Assembly: GCA_900546355.1 (NCBI GenBank) | Contig: URCM01000057.1 | Span: 1-20,111, forward strand | Length of the DNA stretch: 20,111 bases | DNA from: an uncultured Bacteroides sp. | GTDB lineage: Bacteria > Bacteroidota > Bacteroidia > Bacteroidales > Bacteroidaceae | Direction of reading: 5' to 3' | In this document: in pieces, positions 1 to 7,314 of the stretch | How positions within the stretch are numbered: the first letter of the stretch is position 1 | Layout: each line of letters starts with the position of its first letter | Notes under the pieces: generated by a model | Databases searched by the model: none | Seen by the model: only the letters and a program-made list of their open reading frames with translations | What the model was told of the DNA's origin: nothing | Translations under genes and position numbers: made by a program

Positions 1-51
1 CGGATACATCAAGCCAAGAAAAACTTTTTGAAGAAATTCAAAACAGCTTCT
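1..51 (+). repeat. Dispersed ~50-bp repeat, copy A
   Basis: This segment matches the reverse complement of 20059-20109 at 50 of 51 positions, the only difference being a/g at position 31. Diverged copies lie at 14181-14231 and about 2073-2114. All copies end at the same place, the sequence AGCTTCT or a variant of it, after which the flanks differ, so the right boundary is defined. The left boundary runs off the window. It is a defined intergenic or terminal element of unknown function. Confidence 0.85.
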
Positions 52-53
52 AA
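1..53 (+). CDS. Possible C-terminal end of an upstream gene (partial)
   Basis: One frame through the repeat is open from the window edge to two consecutive TAA codons (51-53 and 54-56) and encodes DTSSQEKLFEEIQNSF. The minus-strand copy at the right edge encodes the same peptide with one change (Glu to Gly) inside a longer open frame. This could be the tail of a gene lying mostly outside the window. It could equally be a chance open frame in a repeat, because the two internal copies do not keep this frame. No function can be given. Confidence 0.25.
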   Translation, partial: DTSSQEKLFEEIQNSF

Positions 54-106
54 TAATTTTAAAGATTAAATCAGTGTAATTTGTGGTGAAAGAAAACATT
101 TGTTTT

Positions 107-928
107 ATGCGAAGACTGATTATCATAGCGTGTGCCTGTCTGTGCTCGTTCGGACTGTATGCCCAAAGTTACAACGAATTGGTAGAAGAAGCGATGGCCT
201 GTGTGCAGAAGGACAGTTTGGCACGTGCCGAACAGCTTTTCCGTGAGGCTTTAAAGCTCGATCCCGATAATGCGCGAAATGCCTTACTCTTTTCCAATTT
301 AGGTACTGTGTTGAAACGTCAAGGGAAGACCGATGAGGCGATAGACGCTTATACGATGGCACTCAACATAACGCCCTACGCTACGGCGATGTTGCTCAAC
401 CGTGCGGCTCTTTATTTGGAAAAAGGGCTGACGGAAAAGGCTTATATCGATTATTGCAATGTCATCGACCTCATCCCCGAGGACAAGGAAGCCCGTTTTT
501 TCCGTGCCTATATTTATATGCAGCGGCATCAGTACAAAGAGGCGCGTATCGATTACAATGTGTTGCTTGGTAAGGACCTGAAAAATAAATCGGCCCGTAT
601 TGGTCTTGCCATGCTCGACCAAAAGGAGGGAAAATTTATTGCGGCTCGTGAGAGTTTGAACCAACTGATAGAGGAATATCCGAAAGATGTTTCCCTTTTG
701 AAAATGCGTGCCAATGTCGAGTTGGAACAAGGTTTTACCGATGCGGCGTTGATCGATCTTGAAGCAGCTTCCGCTTTAGAGCCTGCGGATGCTGATGTTT
801 ATGTGATGATGGGCGACATTTATGTCCAGCAAAAGAAAAAAGCGCAGGCACGGCAAGCTTATAGTCGTGCTGTCGAGTTGGGCATTCCGGCTTTACAGTT
901 GGAAGAGAAGATAAAACAATGCAAATAA
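107..928 (+). CDS. Exported tetratricopeptide-repeat protein
   Basis: The product of about 273 residues begins with MRRLIIIACACLCSFGLYAQ, a signal peptide with the Ala-Gln end common in Bacteroidetes. I therefore chose the ATG at 107 over the upstream GTG at 83, which would put eight polar residues ahead of the signal. The rest is a run of TPR-like helical pairs, for example around residues 34-65 (AEQLFREALKLDPDNA), 66-100 (LGTVLKRQGKTDEAIDAY) and near the C-terminus (MGDIYVQQKKKAQARQAYSRA). TPR arrays are protein-interaction scaffolds, so it probably acts in the periplasm or at a membrane with an unknown partner. It ends 11 nt from the converging AraC gene. No catalytic motif is visible and the specific role cannot be assigned. 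Confidence 0.88.
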   Translation: MRRLIIIACACLCSFGLYAQSYNELVEEAMACVQKDSLARAEQLFREALKLDPDNARNALLFSNLGTVLKRQGKTDEAIDAYTMALNITPYATAMLLNRAALYLEKGLTEKAYIDYCNVIDLIPEDKEARFFRAYIYMQRHQYKEARIDYNVLLGKDLKNKSARIGLAMLDQKEGKFIAARESLNQLIEEYPKDVSLLKMRANVELEQGFTDAALIDLEAASALEPADADVYVMMGDIYVQQKKKAQARQAYSRAVELGIPALQLEEKIKQCK

Positions 929-939
929 GAGCCTGCCGT

Positions 940-1791
940 TTAAAGTTTCCTGTATTCCATAGGGCTGATGCCGACATGCCGTTTGAAATATTTGCCGAAG
1001 AATGAAATATTGGCGAAGTTCAGCGAGTCGGCTATGGCTTGAATGGTGAGTTTCGTTGATTTCAATTGCGATTTCGCATCCATAATTACCATCGAAGCGA
1101 TTACGTCGGCACATGTCTTGCCCGTTATTTGTTTGACAACGGAGCAAAGGTGGGCGTGGGTGATGTTTAACTGTTGTGCATACCAGTTTACGTTGCGTGT
1201 TTGGTTATAGTGCTGGGTAACCAACTGCATGAAACTGCGGCAGAGTTGTTCGCTTTTCGATAAGGTGATTTTGTCGTATTGGCGTGTCTGGTAAAGGATG
1301 GAGATGCCCGTATGGATGTCGGCATATAGGTTGGGAGCTATTTCGTGACGTATTTTCTCATTAAATCCTTCATACATCGCGATGAGCATTTGCAGGTATT
1401 TTTCCATTATGACTGCCCCTTGCGGTTTCAGCGGAATGGCCGGTCTTCCCAAGGTGAGGAAGATGGCGTCGAGCAAAGAGTGCGAGTGCCTGCTTCGTTC
1501 GATGAACTCCGAAGAGAAGCCTAAGAAATAGATTTTCAGGTCGCCTTGTATTTCATTGATTTGAAAAATGCTTCCCGGCATTAATGTAATCACATCGTTG
1601 GGGTGTACTTGTATTTCGTTGAGGTTGACCAATGCATTCACTTCTCCGCTGAGGCACAGCACGAACATTTCGCATTTCAGCCTTACGGGATAATGCGTAT
1701 ACAGTGCCAGCAGGTCTTTATTGATGCCGGTTCCTATTACCCAGTCTTCGGGCAAGTCAATCTTAGGCAATTCTTTTTCGTTCGTATCCAT
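940..1791 (-). CDS. AraC-family transcriptional regulator
   Basis: The product of 283 residues has an N-terminal cupin-like sensing region (about residues 30-120, including VHPNDVITLMPGSIFQI) and a C-terminal pair of helix-turn-helix motifs (about 185-283). The second motif carries the family signature LTIQAIADSLNFANISFFGKYFKRHVGISPMEYRK, here split as IQAIADSLNFANISFFGKYF and GISPMEYRK. It is a DNA-binding activator or repressor; the ligand is unknown. It is transcribed away from the lipoprotein operon starting at 2149, which makes that operon its most likely target, by inference from position only. A good Bacteroidetes -7 box lies 30 nt upstream of the start. Length and domain order are normal for the family. 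Confidence 0.93.
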   Translation of the reverse strand: MDTNEKELPKIDLPEDWVIGTGINKDLLALYTHYPVRLKCEMFVLCLSGEVNALVNLNEIQVHPNDVITLMPGSIFQINEIQGDLKIYFLGFSSEFIERSRHSHSLLDAIFLTLGRPAIPLKPQGAVIMEKYLQMLIAMYEGFNEKIRHEIAPNLYADIHTGISILYQTRQYDKITLSKSEQLCRSFMQLVTQHYNQTRNVNWYAQQLNITHAHLCSVVKQITGKTCADVIASMVIMDAKSQLKSTKLTIQAIADSLNFANISFFGKYFKRHVGISPMEYRKL

Positions 1792-1821
1792 GATGAATTA
1801 CGGTTTGTATCAAGTCGTTTG

Positions 1822-1829
1822 CAAATATA
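1822..1829 (-). promoter_or_regulatory. Predicted -7 box of the AraC gene
   Basis: On the minus strand this reads TATATTTG, a perfect match to the Bacteroidetes sigma-ABfr -7 consensus TAnnTTTG, about 30 nt upstream of the AraC start codon. The upstream -33 element is not clear. The implied 5' leader is short, about 20-25 nt. Confidence 0.55.
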
Positions 1830-1953
1830 CGTTTTTTTATATTGCAAATCTAATTCTTGACGGATTTCTGAAAAAAAGACATCGAAAAGCGGCTGTCTTT
1901 ATGAAAAAAGTATTCAGTTATAAAGAATAGGACAAAAATAAGAAAAATGGATA

Positions 1954-1984
1954 TTGTGAGATTTTAAGGAATGTTGCAATTTTG
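1954..1984 (+). promoter_or_regulatory. Candidate promoter of the lipoprotein operon
   Basis: TTG at 1954-1956 is followed after 20 nt by CAATTTTG at 1977-1984, a one-mismatch version of the Bacteroidetes -7 box TAnnTTTG at the expected spacing. It would give a 5' leader of roughly 160 nt containing the repeat copy at 2073-2114. Confidence 0.4.
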
Positions 1985-2072
1985 CAGTCGAAAAAATAAG
2001 CAATAAATAACGAAGCTAAAAGGTTTCTAATGCACGTATCGGCCATGACAAAGTCCGTTCTTGACAGGGTGT

Positions 2073-2114
2073 CTTGTAAGAAAAACTTTTTTGTGGAAAT
2101 TAGAAACAGGCTCT
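2073..2114 (+). repeat. Dispersed ~50-bp repeat, diverged copy B
   Basis: The core AAGAAAAACTTTTT is identical to the end copies. The remainder (GAAATTAGAAACAGGCTCT) aligns with the consensus GAAATTCAAAACAGCTTCT with a few substitutions, and one extra base sits after the T run. It stops at the same right boundary as the other copies. The left half is poorly conserved. It lies in the predicted 5' leader of the lipoprotein operon. Confidence 0.55.
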
Positions 2115-2148
2115 AAGGCGCTTAGAAAAACCAATTTAAATAACAGAT

Positions 2149-2952
2149 ATGAGAAAAATGAAAAATTATGCAGTAATGTTGTGCGCCATGCTGACGCTGG
2201 GTGCTTTTGTGGCATCTTGTTCTTCGGACGAAGAAGCGGTGCAGGAGGCAACGGAAGGCAAAGGCTTGGTGAAGCTTTCGCTGAATGTAGGGACAGAGTT
2301 CCAGTCGCGGGCTATTACCGAATCGGATTACACCAATTTGGCTAACTACACCGTACAGATTCTGAAAGAAGGGAATGTGGTGGAAGGTTGCGAATGGACA
2401 GGTACGACTATTCCACAAGATTTGATAGAATTGGATAACGGAAGTTATACGGTGCTCGCTTTTACTGGTGAAGACTACAAGGGGGTTGGTGCTACCACGA
2501 AAGGAATGTATGTGGAAGGAAGTGTTGGCTTTAATGTGAACAGTGACCAAACGGCGACTGCCACGGTGAACTGCACCCCACAGTGTGCACGGGTAACGGT
2601 GAATTTTGATGCCAAGATGGCAGATTATTTCAATGATTATTATGTGGTGTTTACCGGAACTGATGCTTTGGGCGAAAGCATTTATACGTGGCAAAAAGAT
2701 TATGCCGACCCGGTTTACATGGCAGTAAATGGGACAGAGAAACTGACTGCTACCATTAAGCTGGTAGATAAAGAAGGAAAAAGTGCCAGTGATATTGTAA
2801 GGACGCACGAGATCAGTGCAGCCAAGGCATGGAAGCTGAATATAGCCCCGGTAGTGGAAGAAGCGACTGGAAATGTGGGTATTACTATTGAGATAGACAA
2901 TTCGGTAAATGATATTCCTATCGATATCGAAATCCCTTCGGATTGGCTTTAA
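2149..2952 (+). CDS. DUF4493-type surface lipoprotein 1
   Basis: The product of 267 residues has a lipoprotein signal with lipobox VASC (Cys24) followed by SSDEE. Acidic residues just after the cysteine fit the Bacteroidetes export signal that sends lipoproteins to the cell surface. The body is a single beta-rich unit resembling DUF4493: a first strand G-L-V-K-L-S-L-N-V, then QSRA with Arg54 (30 residues after the cysteine), then NYTVQILKEGNVV, a G-S-Y-T-V motif and VNCTPQCARVTVNFDA. There is no added C-terminal domain. It is the first gene of the operon and 31 nt from the next. The function is unknown; a structural role in a fibre or as an anchor subunit is an inference from the Ser-Arg arrangement shared with its paralogues. 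Confidence 0.85.
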   Translation: MRKMKNYAVMLCAMLTLGAFVASCSSDEEAVQEATEGKGLVKLSLNVGTEFQSRAITESDYTNLANYTVQILKEGNVVEGCEWTGTTIPQDLIELDNGSYTVLAFTGEDYKGVGATTKGMYVEGSVGFNVNSDQTATATVNCTPQCARVTVNFDAKMADYFNDYYVVFTGTDALGESIYTWQKDYADPVYMAVNGTEKLTATIKLVDKEGKSASDIVRTHEISAAKAWKLNIAPVVEEATGNVGITIEIDNSVNDIPIDIEIPSDWL

Positions 2953-2983
2953 TAGATAAACAAACTTTAAAACAGAACAACGT

Positions 2984-4306
2984 ATGAAATTATTCAATAC
3001 AATAACGGCATGTCTGCTGCTTTGTGCCGGTCTCGTATCGTGCGAGATGAAAGATGAACTGAAAGGCAGCGGTGCGGGGACTTCCGAAGTGGGATACCTG
3101 AGCTTGGGTGTAGCGGTCAACGCTTCGCAAAACAGTGTGGTTTCGCGTGCGGATAATGCAAGCGATGATGGTGAAAATGTAGGTGTAGCAGTCAGTGCCG
3201 ATGAGTTCCCGGTAACCATTACTGGTGTGACCGACCCTTCTTACTCCAAGGAATACGAAAGCTATGCAGCCTTGAAGGCGGAAAACGGGGGCAAGGTGGA
3301 ACTGCCCATAGGCGAATATACCGTAACGGCGCATTCCAATGCTGAACTGGAGCCGCAGATGGCTACTCCTTATTATGAGGGTACGACACCTATTAAGATT
3401 ACTGCGGGAGTGGAATCTTCTGCCGAGGTGAAGTGTACCATGAAGAACATGAAGATTCAGCTTACTTATACAGCAAATTTCTTGGCGAAGTTTGAATCGT
3501 GGGACATTACGATAAACGATGGTAGTGACAATATCTTGAATTTTGACGAAACAGACAAGAATCCGGCTGCAGTTTATTGGATGGTAGCAGAGAATGTTAC
3601 AGAAATCAAGGTCGCTATTACCGCTACGCCGATGGGCGGAGGGCAGGAGGTCACCGAATCGCGTCTCTTGTCTAAACCTGATGGCAGCAATTGGGCAGGC
3701 AGCGATGCGTTGACTATCCAAATGGAAGAAAATACTTCAGAAGATCCGACAGGTATCCAAGGTAGCGGAATTACGATTAATGCAAGTGTTTCGTTTGATG
3801 AAGATTCAGAAGATGTGCCGGTAACGGTTAAGCCGGGTAATGATGGTGATGATGACAATAAAGAGCCGGAACCGCCGACTCCAACTCCAGATCCGGAATT
3901 GCCTTCAGTAACATTACCGCAAAATGCATATACATTGCCTGCGGATGCTTCTAAGAATGCAGATGCAGTGATTACTTCTACAGCGGAAGGTGGAATACAG
4001 AGTGTAAAGGTTCAGATTGTCGGTGGTAATGTCGGTTTTGCGGATATTACTTCAACTATGGGGTTTGCAGATGGACTGGAACTTGTTGGAAATACAACTT
4101 TAGGTCCCGTTATCGGTTCCATTGTTGAGGGGTTGGTAATGCCTCAGGCCGGCGATACAAGTTATACATTTCCTGTAGGAGGTTTCTTTGAAATTTTGCA
4201 ACAAATGGGAGCGACTACTGCTGAGGAGGGTCATGTATTTAACATTACTGTGACCGATGCGAATGGCACTGCTTCTGAAAGTTTAAGTGTAAAAGTCACA
4301 GAGTAA
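2984..4306 (+). CDS. DUF4493-type surface lipoprotein 2 with extra C-terminal beta domain
   Basis: The product of 440 residues has lipobox LVSC (Cys20) followed by EMKDE. The DUF4493-like unit spans about residues 36-270, with the G-Y-L-S-L strand, VVSRA (Arg55, 35 after the cysteine), G-E-Y-T-V and a TPYYEG motif typical of the family. An acidic and proline-rich linker at about residues 285-305 (NDGDDDNKEPEPPTPTPDPE) joins a second beta-rich domain of about 130 residues that I do not recognise; it ends ITVTDANGTASESLSVKVTE, which looks Ig-like. The DNA of that last domain is more AT-rich than the first part of the gene. It is likely a surface-exposed structural or binding protein; the ligand is unknown. 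Confidence 0.84.
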   Translation: MKLFNTITACLLLCAGLVSCEMKDELKGSGAGTSEVGYLSLGVAVNASQNSVVSRADNASDDGENVGVAVSADEFPVTITGVTDPSYSKEYESYAALKAENGGKVELPIGEYTVTAHSNAELEPQMATPYYEGTTPIKITAGVESSAEVKCTMKNMKIQLTYTANFLAKFESWDITINDGSDNILNFDETDKNPAAVYWMVAENVTEIKVAITATPMGGGQEVTESRLLSKPDGSNWAGSDALTIQMEENTSEDPTGIQGSGITINASVSFDEDSEDVPVTVKPGNDGDDDNKEPEPPTPTPDPELPSVTLPQNAYTLPADASKNADAVITSTAEGGIQSVKVQIVGGNVGFADITSTMGFADGLELVGNTTLGPVIGSIVEGLVMPQAGDTSYTFPVGGFFEILQQMGATTAEEGHVFNITVTDANGTASESLSVKVTE

Positions 4307-4325
4307 AGAGAGGAGGATTAGAACA

Positions 4326-6188
4326 ATGAAACGCATATATACTATTTTATTAATTGCAAGCACCCTCTTCTTCTTTGCTTGCCAGCAAGAAGAAAACTTG
4401 ACAGGAGGGGCAACGGGGTATCTTCGCTTGACTGTAAACGAAGACATGAGTACCAACTCGCGTGCAGATGTGCCCGAGGACTATAAACCCGAACAAATCG
4501 CCGTACAGATTGTGAATGCAGAAGGCGAAACAGTAGAAGAGACTGAAGACTGGGAATTGTGGCAAAATAAATCCATTGAACTGCCTGTAGGTACGTACAC
4601 CATCAAGGCTTCTTCCAATGGATGGGACGGACAGGCTGCCGGTTTTGATATTCCTTATTATACAGGCAGCAAGGAAGTGACGATTACAGCGGGTGGTGAA
4701 GTAAATGAAACCATTACGTGTACACTGGCAAATGTGAAAGTGACCGTGAACTTTGATAAGGCATTGCTTACAAAAGTACGTTCTGTTGCGGCAACTGTTG
4801 ACGATGATGCCGTTTCTAACGGTGCATCGCCTACTTACAGCTTGTCTTTTGAGTCTACGGAAACCCGTTCGGCCTATTTTCCGGTATCAAGGTTGTTCGC
4901 GAATATTACCGTGGTGAACAACGAAGGTGCTTCGAACTCGATGCGTAAGGAGTTGACCGATGCGGAGGGTAATCCGGTGAAAGCCCGCGACCATTTCATC
5001 TTAAATATTAAGGAGTCGGGTACAGGCGAAAGCGGCATTTCGGTTACTGTGGATCCTACTACGCACGAATATTCGTATACCTTCAATGTATCGACCAAAC
5101 CTACCAGCGGAGCGACTACAACTACGGGTGTATGGGATAATCTTGTTTATTTAAAAGCAGAGAACCTGACATTCGGAACCGGAGTTAGCACAGAAGGCAT
5201 TAAGTTTCAATATCGTGAAGCTGTTTCTTCTCAGTCAAGAGCTTCGGAAGCGGATGATGAAGGTTGGATTGACGTGAAAACAACGGAAAAGGATGGCATC
5301 TATACGGCATTTATATCGGGATTGACCGCAGATACTGAATATGAATATCGTTTGGTAAATGTAGATGGAGTTGAGATTCAAGGTGCAAAATCGATTAAAA
5401 CAGCAGAAGCTCCAACGGGAGGAGAAGCTACACAAGAACAACTGCAGAATGCCGGCTTTGAAAATTGGTATAAATCAGGAAGTGTTTGGTATGCAGCAAC
5501 AGAGACTGATTATAACGGTGGTAATTATATGTGGGATAGCAGTAATCCGGGTTCTGGTAATTTTGGAATTAATCCGACTACTCAAAGCACAGATGTGAAG
5601 TATGGAGGTAATTCTGCAGCTAAATTGGAAACTCAATACGCTTTCATTAAATTGGCTGCCGCCAGTCTCTATTATGGTAGATTTAATGGTTTGGTAGGGA
5701 TAAATGGAGCTAAAATTGATTTTGGTCAACCATTTACTTCTCGTCCTATTGCCTTCAAAGGATGGTATCAATATAAACCGGTAGCAATAGATTATGTTGG
5801 CGGTAATCAACCTGCAAATACAGTAAGTAAAGGTGATATGGATTTGTGCTCTATTTTCATTATTCTGTCAAAAGGGACATATCAAGTAGACAATACGAAA
5901 ACAGAGACTCTTCTTACAGCCCAAAATATTTGGAATAATGATCAGTTTATTGCGTACGGAGAACTACCTGTTGACCAATGTGTTAATACAAATGGTGAAT
6001 GGAAGGAATTCAATATACCGTTGCAATATAAAGAAAGTCAATTTGGTGAACAGCCTACGCATTTGATAATCGTATGCAGTTCCAGCAAATACGGTGATTA
6101 TTTCACGGGTGGTAAAGGCAGTACCCTCTATGTAGACGATTTCAGCCTTGTCTACGAAGGAACACCTTCTATTTGGAAAAATAAATAA
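4326..6188 (+). CDS. DUF4493 lipoprotein 3 with FN3-like and PCMD carbohydrate-domain module
   Basis: The product of 620 residues has lipobox FFAC (Cys19) followed by QQEEN. Domains in order: DUF4493-like (about 30-260) with G-Y-L-R-L-T-V, TNSRA (Arg46, 27 after the cysteine) and IPYYTGSKEVTI; an FN3-like unit (about 265-362) with LTADTEYEYRLVNVDG; and a C-terminal PCMD-like domain (putative carbohydrate metabolism domain, about 368-614) opening with NAGFENW and ending LIIVCSSSKYGDYFTGG then YVDDFSLVYE. A clear Shine-Dalgarno sequence, AGGAGG at 4311-4316, precedes the start by 9 nt, which is unusual in this phylum. The region 5140-6080 is markedly AT-rich compared with the 5' part, suggesting module exchange. 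PCMD proteins are thought to handle or bind glycans but the substrate is unknown. Confidence 0.87.
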   Translation: MKRIYTILLIASTLFFFACQQEENLTGGATGYLRLTVNEDMSTNSRADVPEDYKPEQIAVQIVNAEGETVEETEDWELWQNKSIELPVGTYTIKASSNGWDGQAAGFDIPYYTGSKEVTITAGGEVNETITCTLANVKVTVNFDKALLTKVRSVAATVDDDAVSNGASPTYSLSFESTETRSAYFPVSRLFANITVVNNEGASNSMRKELTDAEGNPVKARDHFILNIKESGTGESGISVTVDPTTHEYSYTFNVSTKPTSGATTTTGVWDNLVYLKAENLTFGTGVSTEGIKFQYREAVSSQSRASEADDEGWIDVKTTEKDGIYTAFISGLTADTEYEYRLVNVDGVEIQGAKSIKTAEAPTGGEATQEQLQNAGFENWYKSGSVWYAATETDYNGGNYMWDSSNPGSGNFGINPTTQSTDVKYGGNSAAKLETQYAFIKLAAASLYYGRFNGLVGINGAKIDFGQPFTSRPIAFKGWYQYKPVAIDYVGGNQPANTVSKGDMDLCSIFIILSKGTYQVDNTKTETLLTAQNIWNNDQFIAYGELPVDQCVNTNGEWKEFNIPLQYKESQFGEQPTHLIIVCSSSKYGDYFTGGKGSTLYVDDFSLVYEGTPSIWKNK

Positions 6189-6201
6189 GATAGCTTAGTA
6201 A

Positions 6202-6284
6202 TGTCATCCTGAGCGTAGCGAAGGATCTCGCATCCGTGTACAAGGCGGATACACGCGAGATTCTTCACTATGCTCGGAATGGCA
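6202..6284. repeat. Long imperfect hairpin element in the operon gap
   Basis: The arms 6202-6231 and 6255-6284 pair over 30 positions, with 24 Watson-Crick pairs, 4 G-T pairs and 2 mismatches. An inner stem ATCCG (6232-6236) with CGGAT (6246-6250) caps the structure. The arm contains CCTGAGCGTAGCGAAGGATC, a sequence type that I recall recurring between genes in many Bacteroidetes genomes. It starts 13 nt after a stop codon, so it may terminate, attenuate or stabilise the mRNA of the first half of the operon. Confidence 0.75.
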
Positions 6285-6522
6285 TTTTATGGCGATATAA
6301 AGCATATAAACAAAAAAAATGAATATCCGCATGTTGCCCAATTATTCCCTTCTAAATGAAACTATGCTTCAACCGCGATAGAAGCAAGGATAAATGGCAA
6401 AGTATCCAATAATACTTGGTCCTAGAAGCAAGGATACTTGAAGGCGGAAGTTTACCATGAAATGCTTCTTATTCCCTGTTGGGGGAAATTGAGGATATTC
6501 ATAAAACAAAATCAACCCTTAC
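6285..6522. other. Non-coding remainder of the operon gap
   Basis: No gene is credible here. A 14-nt direct repeat, TAGAAGCAAGGATA, occurs at 6379-6392 and 6423-6436. AAGTATCC near 6400 can pair with GGATACTT at about 6432-6439 or with the nearer AATACTT, so alternative hairpins are possible in the leader of the next gene. I do not see a good TTG/TAnnTTTG promoter. Whether the downstream genes have their own promoter is therefore unresolved. Confidence 0.45.
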
Positions 6523-7275
6523 ATGACCAAAAGATTACTTTTAGCAATCGTTTGCCTCTTGGTTATAACCGTAACGGCAGGAGCACAGAAGCGTGAACGG
6601 AAGATGAAGCGCATCGACCGGGGCGTACAAGAACGTGTATTTATCCCTAAAGGACAATGGATGGCAGGAGGAAGCGTATCCTATTCGGAGCATGAAGAAG
6701 ACAACTTGAACTTTTTGGTACTGAAAGACGTGGAAGGCAAGGGATACAATTTTAAAGTCAGTCCTTATTTCGGCTATTTTTTTGCCGACAATATGGCGGC
6801 AGGATTCCGTTTTGCCTACAACCGTACATATTTGGATATGCCCAATTTTAATTTGAATTTGGGCGATGACCTGAACATCAGCCTGAGTGACCTCTACTAT
6901 TTGCAGCATCGGTATGACGTGTCTGGTTTTCTACGCACCTATATGCCGATAGGCAACAGCAAGATATTCGGCTTGTTCAATGAGCTTCGTCTCTCTTATG
7001 GTTACAGTACCGGTAAAAACTCTACCGGTTCGGGTACGGAGTATGACGGGACTTTTGAGAAAGCCCATCATCTTCAGATTGGTATTGCGCCGGGTTTGAC
7101 GGCATTTGTCACCAACTGGGCTGCGGTAGAAGTATCAATGGATATCATGGGATTCGACTTCAAGTGGCAAAACCAGCAGACCAATCAAATAGAGACGGGC
7201 AAGCGGCGCACCAGTTCGGGCAATTTCAAGATAGATTTGTTTTCTATTAACATTGGTATGACGTTCTATCTTTAA
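6523..7275 (+). CDS. Small outer-membrane beta-barrel protein
   Basis: The product of 250 residues has a signal peptide MTKRLLLAIVCLLVITVTAGAQ with the usual Ala-Gln end, and no lipobox. The mature part alternates aromatic and polar residues in strands with G-rich turns (GGSVSYSEHEE, VSPYFGYFFADNMAAGFRFAYN, NELRLSYGYSTG), and it ends SINIGMTFYL with the hydrophobic C-terminal strand of outer-membrane barrels. Length fits an 8- to 10-strand barrel of the Bacteroidetes outer-membrane beta-barrel (OmpA-like/PorT-like) class. It lies between two groups of lipoprotein genes and ends 39 nt before the next start, so it may be the membrane partner of the lipoproteins. That link is inferred from gene order only. 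Confidence 0.85.
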   Translation: MTKRLLLAIVCLLVITVTAGAQKRERKMKRIDRGVQERVFIPKGQWMAGGSVSYSEHEEDNLNFLVLKDVEGKGYNFKVSPYFGYFFADNMAAGFRFAYNRTYLDMPNFNLNLGDDLNISLSDLYYLQHRYDVSGFLRTYMPIGNSKIFGLFNELRLSYGYSTGKNSTGSGTEYDGTFEKAHHLQIGIAPGLTAFVTNWAAVEVSMDIMGFDFKWQNQQTNQIETGKRRTSSGNFKIDLFSINIGMTFYL

Positions 7276-7314
7276 TTTTACTACTTGAATACTTTATTTA
7301 TTTGCATACGAAAC

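Larger units (their letters stand above)
1792..2148. other. Divergent intergenic region between the AraC gene and the lipoprotein operon
   Basis: This 357-nt AT-rich gap contains the AraC promoter at its left end, a small hairpin (AAAGACA at 1875-1881 paired with TGTCTTT at 1894-1900, loop 12 nt) that could be an operator or an antisense terminator, a candidate operon promoter at 1954-1984, and a diverged copy of the dispersed repeat at about 2073-2114 lying in the operon leader. I see no credible gene; the open frames here are short and have no start context. Confidence 0.6.

Noticed and set aside
1..53. The dispersed repeat as a conserved short protein-coding element
   Set aside because: The diverged copies at 2073-2114 and 14181-14231 have indels and stops in the frame used by the end copies, so a conserved peptide is not supported.
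2122..3219. Long minus-strand open frame (365 codons) across the first lipoprotein gene
   Set aside because: It is antisense to a clear lipoprotein coding region, lacks domain features and has atypical composition rich in His, Cys and Arg, as shadow frames do.
7285..7314. TTG start upstream of the PCMD lipoprotein
   Set aside because: It adds ten residues ahead of a normal lipoprotein signal; the ATG at 7315 gives the expected Met-Ile-Lys-Lys start and lipobox distance.
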